A stretch of 64,000 nt of DNA from Massiliimalia timonensis (lineage in GTDB: Bacteria; Bacillota; Clostridia; Oscillospirales; Ruminococcaceae). The notes below the pieces were generated by a model. That model was not told where the DNA came from and did not search any database. It saw only the letters and a list, made by a program, of their open reading frames with translations. Where the stretch lies: positions 124,001-188,000 of the forward strand of contig NZ_FYDD01000002.1 of the NCBI RefSeq assembly GCF_900186585.1. The letters run 5' to 3'. Position 1 is the stretch's first letter, and every line of letters begins with the position of its first letter. A program made the translations under genes and the position numbers. Of the stretch, positions 25,845-34,081 are shown one piece after another.

Positions 25845-26789
25845 ATGGAAACCCGACAGAAAAAACTGTTTTTTATCTATAATCCACATTCTGGAAAGGC
25901 GCAGATCAAAAATAAGATCTCAGAGATCATTGACCTTTTTGTAAAAAACCATTACGAGGTCACGGTCCATCCCACACAGGAGAGGGAAGATGCGCTGCAT
26001 ATGGTGGAGCAAAAGTCCGGAGAGTATGATATGATCGTATTCAGTGGCGGTGACGGTACGGTGAATGAGGTAGTCAGCGGGCTGATGAAAACAGGCCGGC
26101 GTCCCGTGCTGGGTTATATCCCTTCGGGCACGGTCAATGATTTCGCGGCAAGCCTCCATATCCCGCGCGACCTTCGGAAAGCGGCCCACCTGATCGTAGA
26201 GGGGATGCCCTTTGACTGTGACATTGGGGGATTTAACGACAAATATTTTTCCTATGTTGCAGCTTTTGGGATCTTTACAGATGTAGCCTATCAAACCCCG
26301 CAGCATTTTAAAAATATTTTGGGAAAGACAGCGTATGTGCTGGAGGGGGCCAAGCAGCTTTACAATTTAAAATCCTACCATATGACGGTATGCTATCAGG
26401 ACAAGGTTTTAGAAGACGATTTTATTTTTGGGCTGATCACCAACTCTACTTCGGTGGGAGGATTCAAAGGATACCGTGGAAAAGGGGTCAAGCTGGATGA
26501 CGGGGAGTTTGAAGTGTCCCTGATCAAAGCGCCGAAAAACCCGATCGAGATGCAGATCATCATCAGTGCGCTCCTGCAAAAGGAGATCAATCAGGATTTT
26601 ATCACCACTTTCCGGGCGTCGGAACTGAAGATCGTCTGTGATGAAGAGGTATCTTGGACGTTAGACGGCGAATTTGGAGGCTCTTATACAGAAGTTTCGA
26701 TCCAGAACCATTGCCGGGCGATCCGGATCATGACCGATCCGATCAAGATGATCGAAAGCCTGATGGAAGCAGAAAGCGAGGAAGGATGA
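25845..26789 (+). CDS. Diacylglycerol kinase-family lipid kinase
   Basis: A 314-residue cytosolic lipid kinase of the DagK/YegS type, which phosphorylates diacylglycerol or related lipids. The glycine-rich nucleotide loop FSGGDGTVNEV is at about residues 65-75, preceded by IYNPHSGK and followed by GYIPSGTVNDFA. The C-terminal beta-rich domain ends in the conserved DGE (LDGEFGG). GGAGGC is the ribosome-binding site. The next gene, a small membrane-anchored protein, overlaps it by 4 nt. Cardiolipin synthase lies 1.5 kb further, so the area is rich in lipid genes. Confidence 0.9.
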   Translation: METRQKKLFFIYNPHSGKAQIKNKISEIIDLFVKNHYEVTVHPTQEREDALHMVEQKSGEYDMIVFSGGDGTVNEVVSGLMKTGRRPVLGYIPSGTVNDFAASLHIPRDLRKAAHLIVEGMPFDCDIGGFNDKYFSYVAAFGIFTDVAYQTPQHFKNILGKTAYVLEGAKQLYNLKSYHMTVCYQDKVLEDDFIFGLITNSTSVGGFKGYRGKGVKLDDGEFEVSLIKAPKNPIEMQIIISALLQKEINQDFITTFRASELKIVCDEEVSWTLDGEFGGSYTEVSIQNHCRAIRIMTDPIKMIESLMEAESEEG

Positions 26790-27247
26790 AACGGTACCTT
26801 ACCCCAGCTTTAGCAGTGTTTTTTGCGGCAGTCGTTATTGCGGGGATTATCTTTGTTGTTTCAACTGTGCATGGACAATCGGTGAAAACAGAGTCGATTT
26901 CCGCGCAGGAATTTTTGGAATATGAAAAATATGGGCTACAGGATACTTCCGGAACTGCGGTTGTCCAGAAGCTGCTGGAGGATAAAAACCAGGACGGCGA
27001 GATTTCGAATGAGGTGGTGCTGGAGGCCTTGGCGGGATCACTGCCGGATGGAGGGAAACTGGTTTCTGCCGAGATCCTGGAAGGAACACTGACGCTTGAT
27101 TATGTGGCGGAAGAGGGGAATGTCTATCTTCGGCGTGTAGTACTGTCATATGACCAGGAGGGCTTGCAGAAAGTCAGCATCCGGGAAGACCGTCAAATGG
27201 TCACAGTGGACCGAAGCGGGACAAAAGAAATGATCCAACTTTCATAA
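26786..27247 (+). CDS. Membrane-anchored extracytoplasmic protein of unknown function
   Basis: I do not recognise this 153-residue protein. It starts KR, has one hydrophobic segment (about residues 7-28) and then an acidic extracytoplasmic domain. Around residues 69-80 the D-x-N-x-D-G-x-I pattern (DKNQDGEIS) resembles an EF-hand or dockerin calcium loop. The remainder looks beta-rich, with alternating hydrophobic residues, and no catalytic motif is seen. ATG 26786 has GAAAGCGAGGAAGG before it and overlaps the lipid-kinase stop, so the two are translationally coupled, which hints at a lipid or envelope role. A terminator follows. Confidence 0.75.
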   Translation: MKRYLTPALAVFFAAVVIAGIIFVVSTVHGQSVKTESISAQEFLEYEKYGLQDTSGTAVVQKLLEDKNQDGEISNEVVLEALAGSLPDGGKLVSAEILEGTLTLDYVAEEGNVYLRRVVLSYDQEGLQKVSIREDRQMVTVDRSGTKEMIQLS

Positions 27248-27250
27248 AAC

Positions 27251-27294
27251 ACACCCCTTGCTGACATTAAAGTCTGCAAGGGGTGTATATTTTT
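27251..27294 (+). terminator. Terminator between convergent membrane-protein gene and coaX
   Basis: An 11-bp stem (ACACCCCTTGC 27251-27261 with 27276-27286), a 14-nt loop, then ATATTTTT. It sits between convergent genes and may act in both directions. Confidence 0.88.
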
Positions 27295-27312
27295 AAAGTT
27301 TTATACAAATAG

Positions 27313-28089
27313 TTATTGTTTCCCTGCTTGATAGTCCCGGTAAATAAGGCAAAGACCGTCTAACGTGAGGGAACGGTCAATGTAAGAGAAAATATCGGTT
27401 TGCTCACCGATCACACGGGCCAGCCCGCCGGTGGCGATAACTTTCGGCTGGTATCCCAGCTCTTTGCTGATATTTTCAATGATCCGCACCACTGCGCCGG
27501 TATATCCGTACACGATCCCAGACTGCATGCTCATCGCTGTGTTGGTCCCGATCATACGCCCCGGTGCTTCGATCTCTACTTTAGGCAGTTTGGAAGTCCT
27601 TTGTACCAGAGCCTCCAAGGAGATTTTAATGCCCGGATACAAGACGCCGCCCAGATAAGCGCCCTCCTGATCGATCACGTCAAAATTGGTAGCAGTTCCA
27701 AAATCTACAACTACGATGCCGCCGCCGTATTTCCGAAAGCCGGCATAGGCGTTTACTAGGCGGTCGGCGCCCACTTCGGAGGGGTTGTCATATTTGTTCA
27801 CGATCGGGATAGAAAAATTTTCCTGTACGATCAGCGGTTCGATCGACAAATATTTGCGCATGGCGTTTTTTACCGAATAAACGACCTGCGGGACCACCGA
27901 GGAGATCAAGACGTCTTCGATCGTTTCGGGAAGGATCTCGTGGATCAAAAAGAATTGCCGGATCGACAAGCCAAGCTCGTCAGAGGTAACGTCGTGATGC
28001 GTTGCTAAACGAAAGCTTGCTTTCAGTTGTTCCTGATCGAACACGCCGAACTCCATATTGGTATTCCCGATATCTACTGCTAAGAGCAT
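27313..28089 (-). CDS. coaX: Type III pantothenate kinase
   Basis: A 258-residue enzyme catalysing the first step of coenzyme A synthesis. The ASKHA-fold signatures of CoaX are present: DIGNTN at the very start, GADRLVNA, VDFGTATNFD and GGVLYPGI. The start is set at 28089 because DIGNTN normally lies within the first ten residues and a GGGGGA ribosome-binding site precedes this ATG; the frame stays open to 28167 but that stretch is not family-like. It is alone on the minus strand, divergent from cardiolipin synthase. Confidence 0.96.
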   Translation of the reverse strand: MLLAVDIGNTNMEFGVFDQEQLKASFRLATHHDVTSDELGLSIRQFFLIHEILPETIEDVLISSVVPQVVYSVKNAMRKYLSIEPLIVQENFSIPIVNKYDNPSEVGADRLVNAYAGFRKYGGGIVVVDFGTATNFDVIDQEGAYLGGVLYPGIKISLEALVQRTSKLPKVEIEAPGRMIGTNTAMSMQSGIVYGYTGAVVRIIENISKELGYQPKVIATGGLARVIGEQTDIFSYIDRSLTLDGLCLIYRDYQAGKQ

Positions 28090-28271
28090 TTTTATTTCCC
28101 CCAATTTTAAAATTAAGCCGGTTACCGATTTTTCATTATAGCAATAAACGCCAGAAAAATCAACCAATTTGCCGGAATAGGAATGCAGGGCTTTTCATTT
28201 TTTATTTTTATGATATAATATTGAATAAGCAATCGAATCTTGTAAAAAGCGGAGATAAAGAGGGTTTTTAG

Positions 28272-29804
28272 ATGATCAAAAAAATGTTTAAGCTTTTAAC
28301 GAGCCGAATGGTCGTTTTTGCCGTACTGATCGTGGTACAACTGGCGGTGTTTGTGCTGGGCATGATCTTTTTGGCAGAATATTTCAGCTATGTCATGATA
28401 GGACTGGAAGTGCTGTCTTTGCTGATCGTGATCTACCTTGTTTCTAAACCGGGCAATCCGATGTATAAGATCGCATGGCTGATCCCGATTCTGTTGGTGC
28501 CGGTGTTAGGCGGTCTATTTTATTTGATGTTCGGTAACCGAAATATCTCGCGCAAGATCCGCCGTTATATGGAAATTATTTATTTAAAAGCGCGTGAGGT
28601 GATCGAAAACCAGCCGAAGCAGGTTAGTGAAGAACTGAAAAAACTAGACCCGATCGCCTATAAGCAGAGCTATTATATTACCCAAAAGGCCTTTGCCCCG
28701 GTGTTCCAAAACACTTACACCAAACTACTCACCCCAGGCGAAGTGAAATGGGAGTATATGCTGGAAGAACTAAAAAAAGCGCAGCACTACATCTTCTTAG
28801 AATATTTTATCATCGAAAAGGGATTGATGTGGGATAGTATTCTGGAAGTGCTGAAAGAGCGGATCAGCGCAGGGGTGGAGGTGCGCCTGCTGTATGATGA
28901 CTTAGGCTCGATCCAAACCCTGCCGGATGACTTTCGGGAGCAAATGGAAAACGTGGGGATTGAATGCCGGGTGTTTAACCGATTCCGTCCGTCGCTGGAT
29001 GTTTTCATGAATTACCGGGACCATCGGAAAATTTGTATCATTGATGGGAATGTGGGCTTTACCGGGGGGATCAATCTGGCGGATGAATACATCAACGCCT
29101 ACGAAAAGCATGGGCATTGGAAGGACACCTCTATTATGCTCAAAGGGGATGCAGTTTGGTCGCTGACGATCCTGTTTTTGCAGATGTGGGGAAATACCCT
29201 TTCAGAAAATGACATTGACTTTGAAGCCTATAAGCCCACGAAGTCCTATCCGACCGATGGGTTTGTGCAGCCTTTTGGGGATTCTCCGATCGACTCGGAC
29301 CTGATTGGAGAAAATACCTATATGAACATTATCAATAATGCGAAGGAATATGTGTATATCCAGACGCCTTACCTGATTTTGGATCACGAAATGACGACTG
29401 CACTCTGTCTGGCTGCGCAAAGCGGGATCGACGTGAGGATCATCACGCCGCATATTCCGGATAAATGGTATGTGCATGCGGTGACCAGAGCCAATTATGC
29501 GGAATTGGTGCGGGCCGGGGTGAAGATTTATGAATACACGCCGGGCTTTATCCATGCGAAAACGATCGTTTCGGATGATACTTATGCGATCGTTGGGACC
29601 ACGAATTTTGATTTTCGCAGCTTTTACCTGCACTTTGAATGTGGGGTCTTTTTATTCCGTGCATCTACGGTGCTGGATGTGCGCAATGACTTTTTGCAGA
29701 CACAGCAGCTTTCTGAGGAGATCACAGAAAATGATTGTGAAAAGGTAAAACTGCCGGTCAGGATCCTGCGGGCACTGTTGCGGGTGTTCTCTCCGCTGAT
29801 GTAA
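28272..29804 (+). CDS. cls: Cardiolipin synthase
   Basis: A 510-residue membrane enzyme that joins two phosphatidylglycerol molecules. N-terminal hydrophobic segments (about residues 12-75) are followed by two phospholipase-D HKD motifs, HRKICIIDGNVGFTGG and HAKTIVSDDTYAIVGTTNFD. The N-terminal PLDc_N-type segment WLIPILLVPVLGGLFYL is typical of Firmicutes Cls. A -10 TATAAT at 28214-28219 lies in the divergent gap with coaX. AAGAGGG precedes the ATG. Confidence 0.95.
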   Translation: MIKKMFKLLTSRMVVFAVLIVVQLAVFVLGMIFLAEYFSYVMIGLEVLSLLIVIYLVSKPGNPMYKIAWLIPILLVPVLGGLFYLMFGNRNISRKIRRYMEIIYLKAREVIENQPKQVSEELKKLDPIAYKQSYYITQKAFAPVFQNTYTKLLTPGEVKWEYMLEELKKAQHYIFLEYFIIEKGLMWDSILEVLKERISAGVEVRLLYDDLGSIQTLPDDFREQMENVGIECRVFNRFRPSLDVFMNYRDHRKICIIDGNVGFTGGINLADEYINAYEKHGHWKDTSIMLKGDAVWSLTILFLQMWGNTLSENDIDFEAYKPTKSYPTDGFVQPFGDSPIDSDLIGENTYMNIINNAKEYVYIQTPYLILDHEMTTALCLAAQSGIDVRIITPHIPDKWYVHAVTRANYAELVRAGVKIYEYTPGFIHAKTIVSDDTYAIVGTTNFDFRSFYLHFECGVFLFRASTVLDVRNDFLQTQQLSEEITENDCEKVKLPVRILRALLRVFSPLM

Positions 29805-29839
29805 AAATCTTGACAAATCAAAAAGAAAGAGGGAGTTAA

Positions 29840-30256
29840 ATGAGGTGCGGCTATTGCGGCGCAAGGGTGAAACGGACGGATATTGTCTGCAAAGGGTGCA
29901 GCGCTCCGGTTTCAGAGGTGAACCGGGCATCGAACTGGGCAATGTTTTTCGGCGTGGTCAGCTTGTTGGGAAGCTGCCTTTCCGTTTACAACCTATTGTT
30001 TTTGGTGCTGGGGCTGATTTTGATTATTGCCGGATTCCACCTTGCCAAAAAACGGGAGGGAAAAGGAAAAACAACGGCGGTTGTGGCGCTGGTGTTTTGG
30101 ATTTTAGGCCTTTTGGCAACAGCAGGAGTAACGATCGTTTATATCGTCCTGTATCAGGAGGTACTGCATACTGTTTATGTACTGCTTCCGACCAGTATTT
30201 CTCAGTTGTTTGAGGAATGGTTTGGATTTTTGGGAGGGCTCACCACCACTTTATAG
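29840..30256 (+). CDS. Zinc-ribbon membrane protein of unknown function
   Basis: A 138-residue protein with an N-terminal zinc ribbon (CGYCG at residues 3-7 and CKGC near 18-21, two CxxC pairs) followed by three hydrophobic segments (about 35-58, 60-75 with a basic loop after it, and 80-105). This arrangement is common in small DUF4190-like proteins of Gram-positive bacteria whose role is unknown. The start is ATG 29840 with AGAGGGAG before it. It lies 35 nt after cls and may be co-transcribed. Confidence 0.75.
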   Translation: MRCGYCGARVKRTDIVCKGCSAPVSEVNRASNWAMFFGVVSLLGSCLSVYNLLFLVLGLILIIAGFHLAKKREGKGKTTAVVALVFWILGLLATAGVTIVYIVLYQEVLHTVYVLLPTSISQLFEEWFGFLGGLTTTL

Positions 30257-30309
30257 CACATAGGTAGCTTTGCTGGAATAATAATTTGTTAAGAAATGGA
30301 GAAATAACT

Positions 30310-31329
30310 ATGTATCAATTAAAGGATCGTTCCACCTTTGCTTTTTCTGCGGAAAATCCAACTGGAACAAGAAATGGCGGGACCCGCGGAAAGGACTGCG
30401 AAAAATTGAATCCCTGTCTTTTGGTAAAGGAAGGGGATACTGTGACCCTGTGCGAGGTTGACGGGCCGGGGATGATCACCCACCTGTGGTTTACAGGATA
30501 TATCGGTCATTCCTTTATTCTGCGGATCTACTGGGAGGGTTCTGATTTTCCCAGTGTGGAAGCGCCGATCTCCGCATTTTTCGGATGCGGATATGATGAG
30601 AATTTTGCCGATGCCGAAGGCCGGTATCCGGTTTTGAATTCCAGTATGATGCTGGTGGCACCCGGAAGAGGGTATAACAGCTATTTTGAGATGCCCTTTC
30701 AAAAGCACTGCCGGATCACGATAGAAAACAGGAGTAGCGAACCGCAGTATTTATTTTATATGATCACCGGCTGGCGGGGCGCTCTGCCGGAAAACATCTC
30801 CTATTTTCATGCCGCTTACCGTCAGGAGCACCCGGTACAGAAAGGGAGAAGCTATGTGGTAGCTGACCACATAGAAGGAAAAGGCCGTTTTATCGGCATG
30901 ACGCTTTCGGTCGGGGTGAACGGGCATAACACCTGCTGGGTAGAAGGAGAAGCCAAGATATACCTTGACGGGGAGGAATACCCGTCACTGAACTACACGG
31001 GAACAGAAGATTACTTCTGCGGTTCCTATGGGTTTGGGAACGATATTCAATTGAAAAAATACCAGCCGTTCAGCGGCCTGTATGCGGGGTTATACGCGAT
31101 ATTAGGGGATACAAACGAAATGTATAACGCACAGAAAAGGTTTTTGCTGTACCGGTGGCATGTTGCGGATGCGGTCTACTTTGAAAAAAGCTTTAAAATG
31201 ACGATGGATAATCTGGGCTGGACAGGCCCCAGATATGACGATTATACTTCTGTTGCATACTGGTATTTGGATAAACCGAAAAAACTGCCCTTTGTACTGC
31301 CGGAAGACCACGAACTGATCATGAAATAA
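30310..31329 (+). CDS. DUF2961/GH172-family protein
   Basis: A 339-residue protein matching the DUF2961 family, now classed as glycoside hydrolase family 172, whose studied members are fructofuranosidases or arabinofuranosidase-like enzymes. Typical features are GTRNGGTRGKDCEK at the start, the GPGMITHLWFTG strand, the jelly-roll region around FFGCGYDENF and the GTEDYFCGSYGFG motif with acidic residues. No signal peptide is seen, so it would act inside the cell on an imported sugar. ATG 30310 is used because GGAG at 30297-30300 gives correct spacing. No transporter is adjacent. Length is close to the family domain. Confidence 0.85.
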   Translation: MYQLKDRSTFAFSAENPTGTRNGGTRGKDCEKLNPCLLVKEGDTVTLCEVDGPGMITHLWFTGYIGHSFILRIYWEGSDFPSVEAPISAFFGCGYDENFADAEGRYPVLNSSMMLVAPGRGYNSYFEMPFQKHCRITIENRSSEPQYLFYMITGWRGALPENISYFHAAYRQEHPVQKGRSYVVADHIEGKGRFIGMTLSVGVNGHNTCWVEGEAKIYLDGEEYPSLNYTGTEDYFCGSYGFGNDIQLKKYQPFSGLYAGLYAILGDTNEMYNAQKRFLLYRWHVADAVYFEKSFKMTMDNLGWTGPRYDDYTSVAYWYLDKPKKLPFVLPEDHELIMK

Positions 31330-31330
31330 T

Positions 31331-31368
31331 AAATCCCTGCTGTGAACCAGTTCACAGCAGGGATTTTT
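31331..31368 (+). terminator. Bidirectional terminator after GH172 gene
   Basis: A 16-bp perfect stem (31331-31346 with 31351-31366), a 4-nt loop and T5, located between the convergent GH172 and PFL-family genes. Confidence 0.92.
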
Positions 31369-31376
31369 CATGTCAT

Positions 31377-32735
31377 TTAGTTTTTCAGGCTTTGCATCGG
31401 AGCCGGGATCTGTCCTCCGCGGCTAATGAATTTTGAGGAAGAATTCGGATTGATCTTCATGATTGGGCCGTATCCCAGTAAACCACCGAAATCTAACTCC
31501 TCGCCCATCTTCTTCCCGATAGCGGGGATCAGGCGGACAGCGGTGGTTTTGGAGTTGACCATGCCGATCGCCGCTTCGTCAGCGATGATGGCGGCGATGG
31601 TGTCGGACGGGGTATCGCCGGGGACAACGATCATATCAAGCCCCACAGAGCAGACCGCAGTCATCGCTTCTAACTTTTCCAGGCTTAAAGAGCCGCAGCG
31701 TGCGGCGTCGATCATACCGGCGTCCTCGGTGACCGGGATAAATGCGCCGGACAATCCGCCGACCTTGGAGGAAGCCATAACGCCGCCCTTTTTCACCGCG
31801 TCGTTGAGCATGGCAAGAGTGGCGGTGGTACCGTGGGTACCGCATTTTTCCAGACCGATCTCTTCCAGGATATGCGCTACAGAGTCGCCCACCGCAGGGG
31901 TCGGCGCAAGGGACAGGTCCACGATCCCAAAAGGAACGCCCAGCATTGTTCCAGCTTCTGTGCCGACAAGTTGCCCCATACGGGTGATTTTAAAGGCAGT
32001 CTTTTTGATGATGTCTGCGATTTCTGTGATGTTTGCCTCGGGAGCTTTTGCCAGCGCGGCCCGGACTACGCCAGGCCCGGATACGCCGACATTGATGATG
32101 CAGTCGGGTTCCCCAACGCCGTGGAAAGCCCCTGCCATGAACGGGTTATCCTCTGGGGCGTTGCAGAACACCACCAGTTTCGCGCTGCCGATACAGTTGC
32201 GGTCAGCGGTCAGCTCGCTGGCCTGTTTGACGATCTGCCCCATCAGCTTGCAGGCGTCCAGATTGATCCCCGTTTTGGTGGAGCCGATGTTGACCGAAGA
32301 GCAGACATGATCGGTAACACTCAGCGCGCGGGGGATAGACTCGATCAATTCTTTATCTCCGGCGGAAAAGCCTTTCTGCACCAGTGCGGAATATCCGCCG
32401 ATGAAGTTGACGCCGCAGTCGTTTGCAGCGCGCTCCAGCGTTAAGGCGAATTTTACCGGGTCTTCTCCCGGGCAGGCGGCGGCCACGATCGCGATCGGCG
32501 TCACGGAGATCCGTTTATTGATGATCGGGATGCCGTATTTTTTTTCGATTTCTTCCCCGGTTTTTACAAGGTTCCCCGCTTTTTTCATGATCTTCTGATA
32601 GATTTTTTCACAGGCGCGGTCGATGTTGCTGTCAATGCAATCGAGCAGGGAGATTCCCATGGTGATCGTACGGATGTCCAGATTTTCCTCCTGGATCATC
32701 TGGATCGTTTCTAAGATATCATTGGTATTTAACAT
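31377..32735 (-). CDS. PFL-family protein (UPF0210/DUF711)
   Basis: A 452-residue conserved protein of the DUF711 group, structurally related to glycyl-radical (PFL-like) folds but without the radical glycine motif. Recognisable parts are [10 protein letters not shown] near the N-terminus, [23 protein letters not shown] and [12 protein letters not shown]. Its biochemical role is not established. It is the second gene of a pair with an ACT-domain protein 17 nt upstream, a conserved arrangement in many Firmicutes that suggests amino-acid-responsive control of, or by, the pair. Confidence 0.9.
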   Translation of the reverse strand: MLNTNDILETIQMIQEENLDIRTITMGISLLDCIDSNIDRACEKIYQKIMKKAGNLVKTGEEIEKKYGIPIINKRISVTPIAIVAAACPGEDPVKFALTLERAANDCGVNFIGGYSALVQKGFSAGDKELIESIPRALSVTDHVCSSVNIGSTKTGINLDACKLMGQIVKQASELTADRNCIGSAKLVVFCNAPEDNPFMAGAFHGVGEPDCIINVGVSGPGVVRAALAKAPEANITEIADIIKKTAFKITRMGQLVGTEAGTMLGVPFGIVDLSLAPTPAVGDSVAHILEEIGLEKCGTHGTTATLAMLNDAVKKGGVMASSKVGGLSGAFIPVTEDAGMIDAARCGSLSLEKLEAMTAVCSVGLDMIVVPGDTPSDTIAAIIADEAAIGMVNSKTTAVRLIPAIGKKMGEELDFGGLLGYGPIMKINPNSSSKFISRGGQIPAPMQSLKN

Positions 32736-32752
32736 GAGGTTCCTCCTAACGC

Positions 32753-33022
32753 CTAGATTCGGTGCATGCTGTTAAAAATATCTTCATGCATGACATGGAT
32801 CTGAAGGTTGTTTTCCTGTCCCAAAGCTTCCAGTGCGCTTCTCATGACGCTCAAGTCAACAGTCAGGCGGTCGGTTTCCACCAGCATGACCATAGCGAAC
32901 AGGTCCTGCATAACGGTTTGGTTTACATCAATGATATTGGCGCCGTATTCCGCGCAAACTGTGCTCACCTTTGACAGGATGCCAACGGTATCTTTTCCGA
33001 TAACGGTAATTACTGCTTTCAT
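32753..33022 (-). CDS. ACT-domain protein (UPF0237)
   Basis: An 89-residue single ACT domain, a small ligand-binding fold usually sensing amino acids. [24 protein letters not shown] is the typical first beta-alpha-beta unit, here split by a GILSK turn, and the protein stops after one domain. It precedes the PFL-family gene on the same strand. The promoter carries a minus-strand TATAAT (33099-33094), and a perfect palindrome occupies the -35 region. Confidence 0.93.
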   Translation of the reverse strand: MKAVITVIGKDTVGILSKVSTVCAEYGANIIDVNQTVMQDLFAMVMLVETDRLTVDLSVMRSALEALGQENNLQIHVMHEDIFNSMHRI

Positions 33023-33093
33023 TTTTTCTCTCTCCTCGGCAGAAATTCATGTTTTGATCGCCCTTTTTTACGGGCGTGGTGACCAGTGATTTC

Positions 33094-33127
33094 ATTATAT
33101 CATATCTAACCGCCTTTTAAAAGGCGG
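33094..33127 (-). promoter_or_regulatory. Promoter/operator of the ACT-PFL pair
   Basis: A minus-strand -10 TATAAT reads from 33099 to 33094. The -35 position is occupied by an 18-bp perfect palindrome (33110-33127, CCGCCTTT and its complement) with no T-run, so a regulator-binding site is more likely than a terminator. Confidence 0.45.
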
Positions 33128-33190
33128 GGAAGAATAGAATATTTCACAAATAAAAATGGGAGGCCGCGGAAAATATAGGCAGAATTTTGT

Positions 33191-33219
33191 GTGACAAGCT
33201 GACGAAAAATAGGTATAAT
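33191..33219 (+). promoter_or_regulatory. Plus-strand promoter-like sequence facing the hydrolase gene
   Basis: GTGACA 33191-33196, a 17-nt spacer and TATAAT 33214-33219, followed by an AGCCTTT/AAAGGCT hairpin at 33231-33248. No plus-strand gene starts here, so any transcript would be short or antisense to the hydrolase 3' end. Confidence 0.35.
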
Positions 33220-33265
33220 AAAAATGATCTAGCCTTTGGGGAAAGGCTTTGGCATGACAGCCCTG

Positions 33266-33901
33266 TTAAAAGCCGGGGTCGTGCTTGCGGAAAAAGGCGC
33301 TTAAGATCAGGGCAAGATTTTCAGGCGCGTCAAGGTTTGCCTCATGGCCCGAATGCGGGAGGACCACTAGTTCCGCACCGTGGATCTGCTCTTTGAGCTG
33401 AAAGGAGGCCAGCTTGTTGGCGCGGTCTTTTTCCCCGCAGATAATCAGGACAGGGCAGGCAAGCTGGCCCAGTCTATTTTGAAAATCCAGCTCCAGCATG
33501 GAATGGGAAAGTCGGATGAATCCCTGTTTTCCAAGCCCCATACCGGAAAACGCCTTGTCAGGCATCAAACGAAATATGAGGTTCTGAGCTTTTAGCAGGC
33601 GTTTTGGCATGCGGTATTGCGTGCCGATCAAGGTCAGTGAATGGACCTTTTCCGGGTGTTCGATCCCATATTGCAGTGCAAGGACGCCGCCTAAGGACAG
33701 CCCGCACAGGCCGACCGGCCCTGTGATGCTGTCGCAGTAGTTTTCAAAATTTTGATATAATATGTCATAAGATGCCAGCTCACCGTGCAGCCAATCGGAT
33801 AGGGAGGGGCAGGCGAGGGGTTCTTTTGTATGGATCGTTTGAAGCATTTGCTCCCAGCTTTCCGCAGTTTGCCCTAAACCGTGAAGAAAAATATATTGCA
33901 T
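33266..33901 (-). CDS. Alpha/beta-hydrolase
   Basis: A 211-residue alpha/beta-hydrolase-fold protein. HGLGQTAESW is the oxyanion HG motif, the nucleophile elbow is GLSLGG (GxSxG), and the catalytic His lies in HSGHEANLD close to the C-terminus. VLIICGEKDRAN carries the likely acid residue. It is a small single-domain cytosolic enzyme; the substrate cannot be inferred. A ribosome-binding site AAAGGGGGA precedes the ATG. It stands alone between the ACT-PFL pair and the divergent PHP phosphatase. Confidence 0.87.
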   Translation of the reverse strand: MQYIFLHGLGQTAESWEQMLQTIHTKEPLACPSLSDWLHGELASYDILYQNFENYCDSITGPVGLCGLSLGGVLALQYGIEHPEKVHSLTLIGTQYRMPKRLLKAQNLIFRLMPDKAFSGMGLGKQGFIRLSHSMLELDFQNRLGQLACPVLIICGEKDRANKLASFQLKEQIHGAELVVLPHSGHEANLDAPENLALILSAFFRKHDPGF

Positions 33902-34017
33902 GGCGCATCCCCCTTTTGATAGGAAATCAATAAAAACAACAGTGCCGTATGGCGCGCGAAAGTTTGTTTTACACGGCTTTGGCTCACGCTATGGGGCTAT
34001 TATATCACAAAACCCGA

Positions 34018-34054
34018 CGGGAGAAAACAGCGTTTCGGTTTTTCTCCCGAAACG
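34018..34054 (+). repeat. Two mutually exclusive hairpins upstream of the PHP phosphatase
   Basis: CGGGAGAAAA 34018-34027 can pair with TTTTCTCCCG 34040-34049. CGTTTCGG 34031-34038 can pair with CCGAAACG 34047-34054. The two share bases and cannot coexist. They lie 28-64 nt before the start of the histidinol-phosphatase-like gene. Confidence 0.5.
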
Positions 34055-34081
34055 TGCTTTGAAATAAAGGAGAAAGGCAAG

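Noticed and set aside
31426-32310. Plus-strand open frame (294 codons) opposite the PFL-family gene
   Set aside because: Composition is Ser/Pro/Ala-rich with no motifs, and the minus-strand protein is strongly conserved; treated as a shadow frame.
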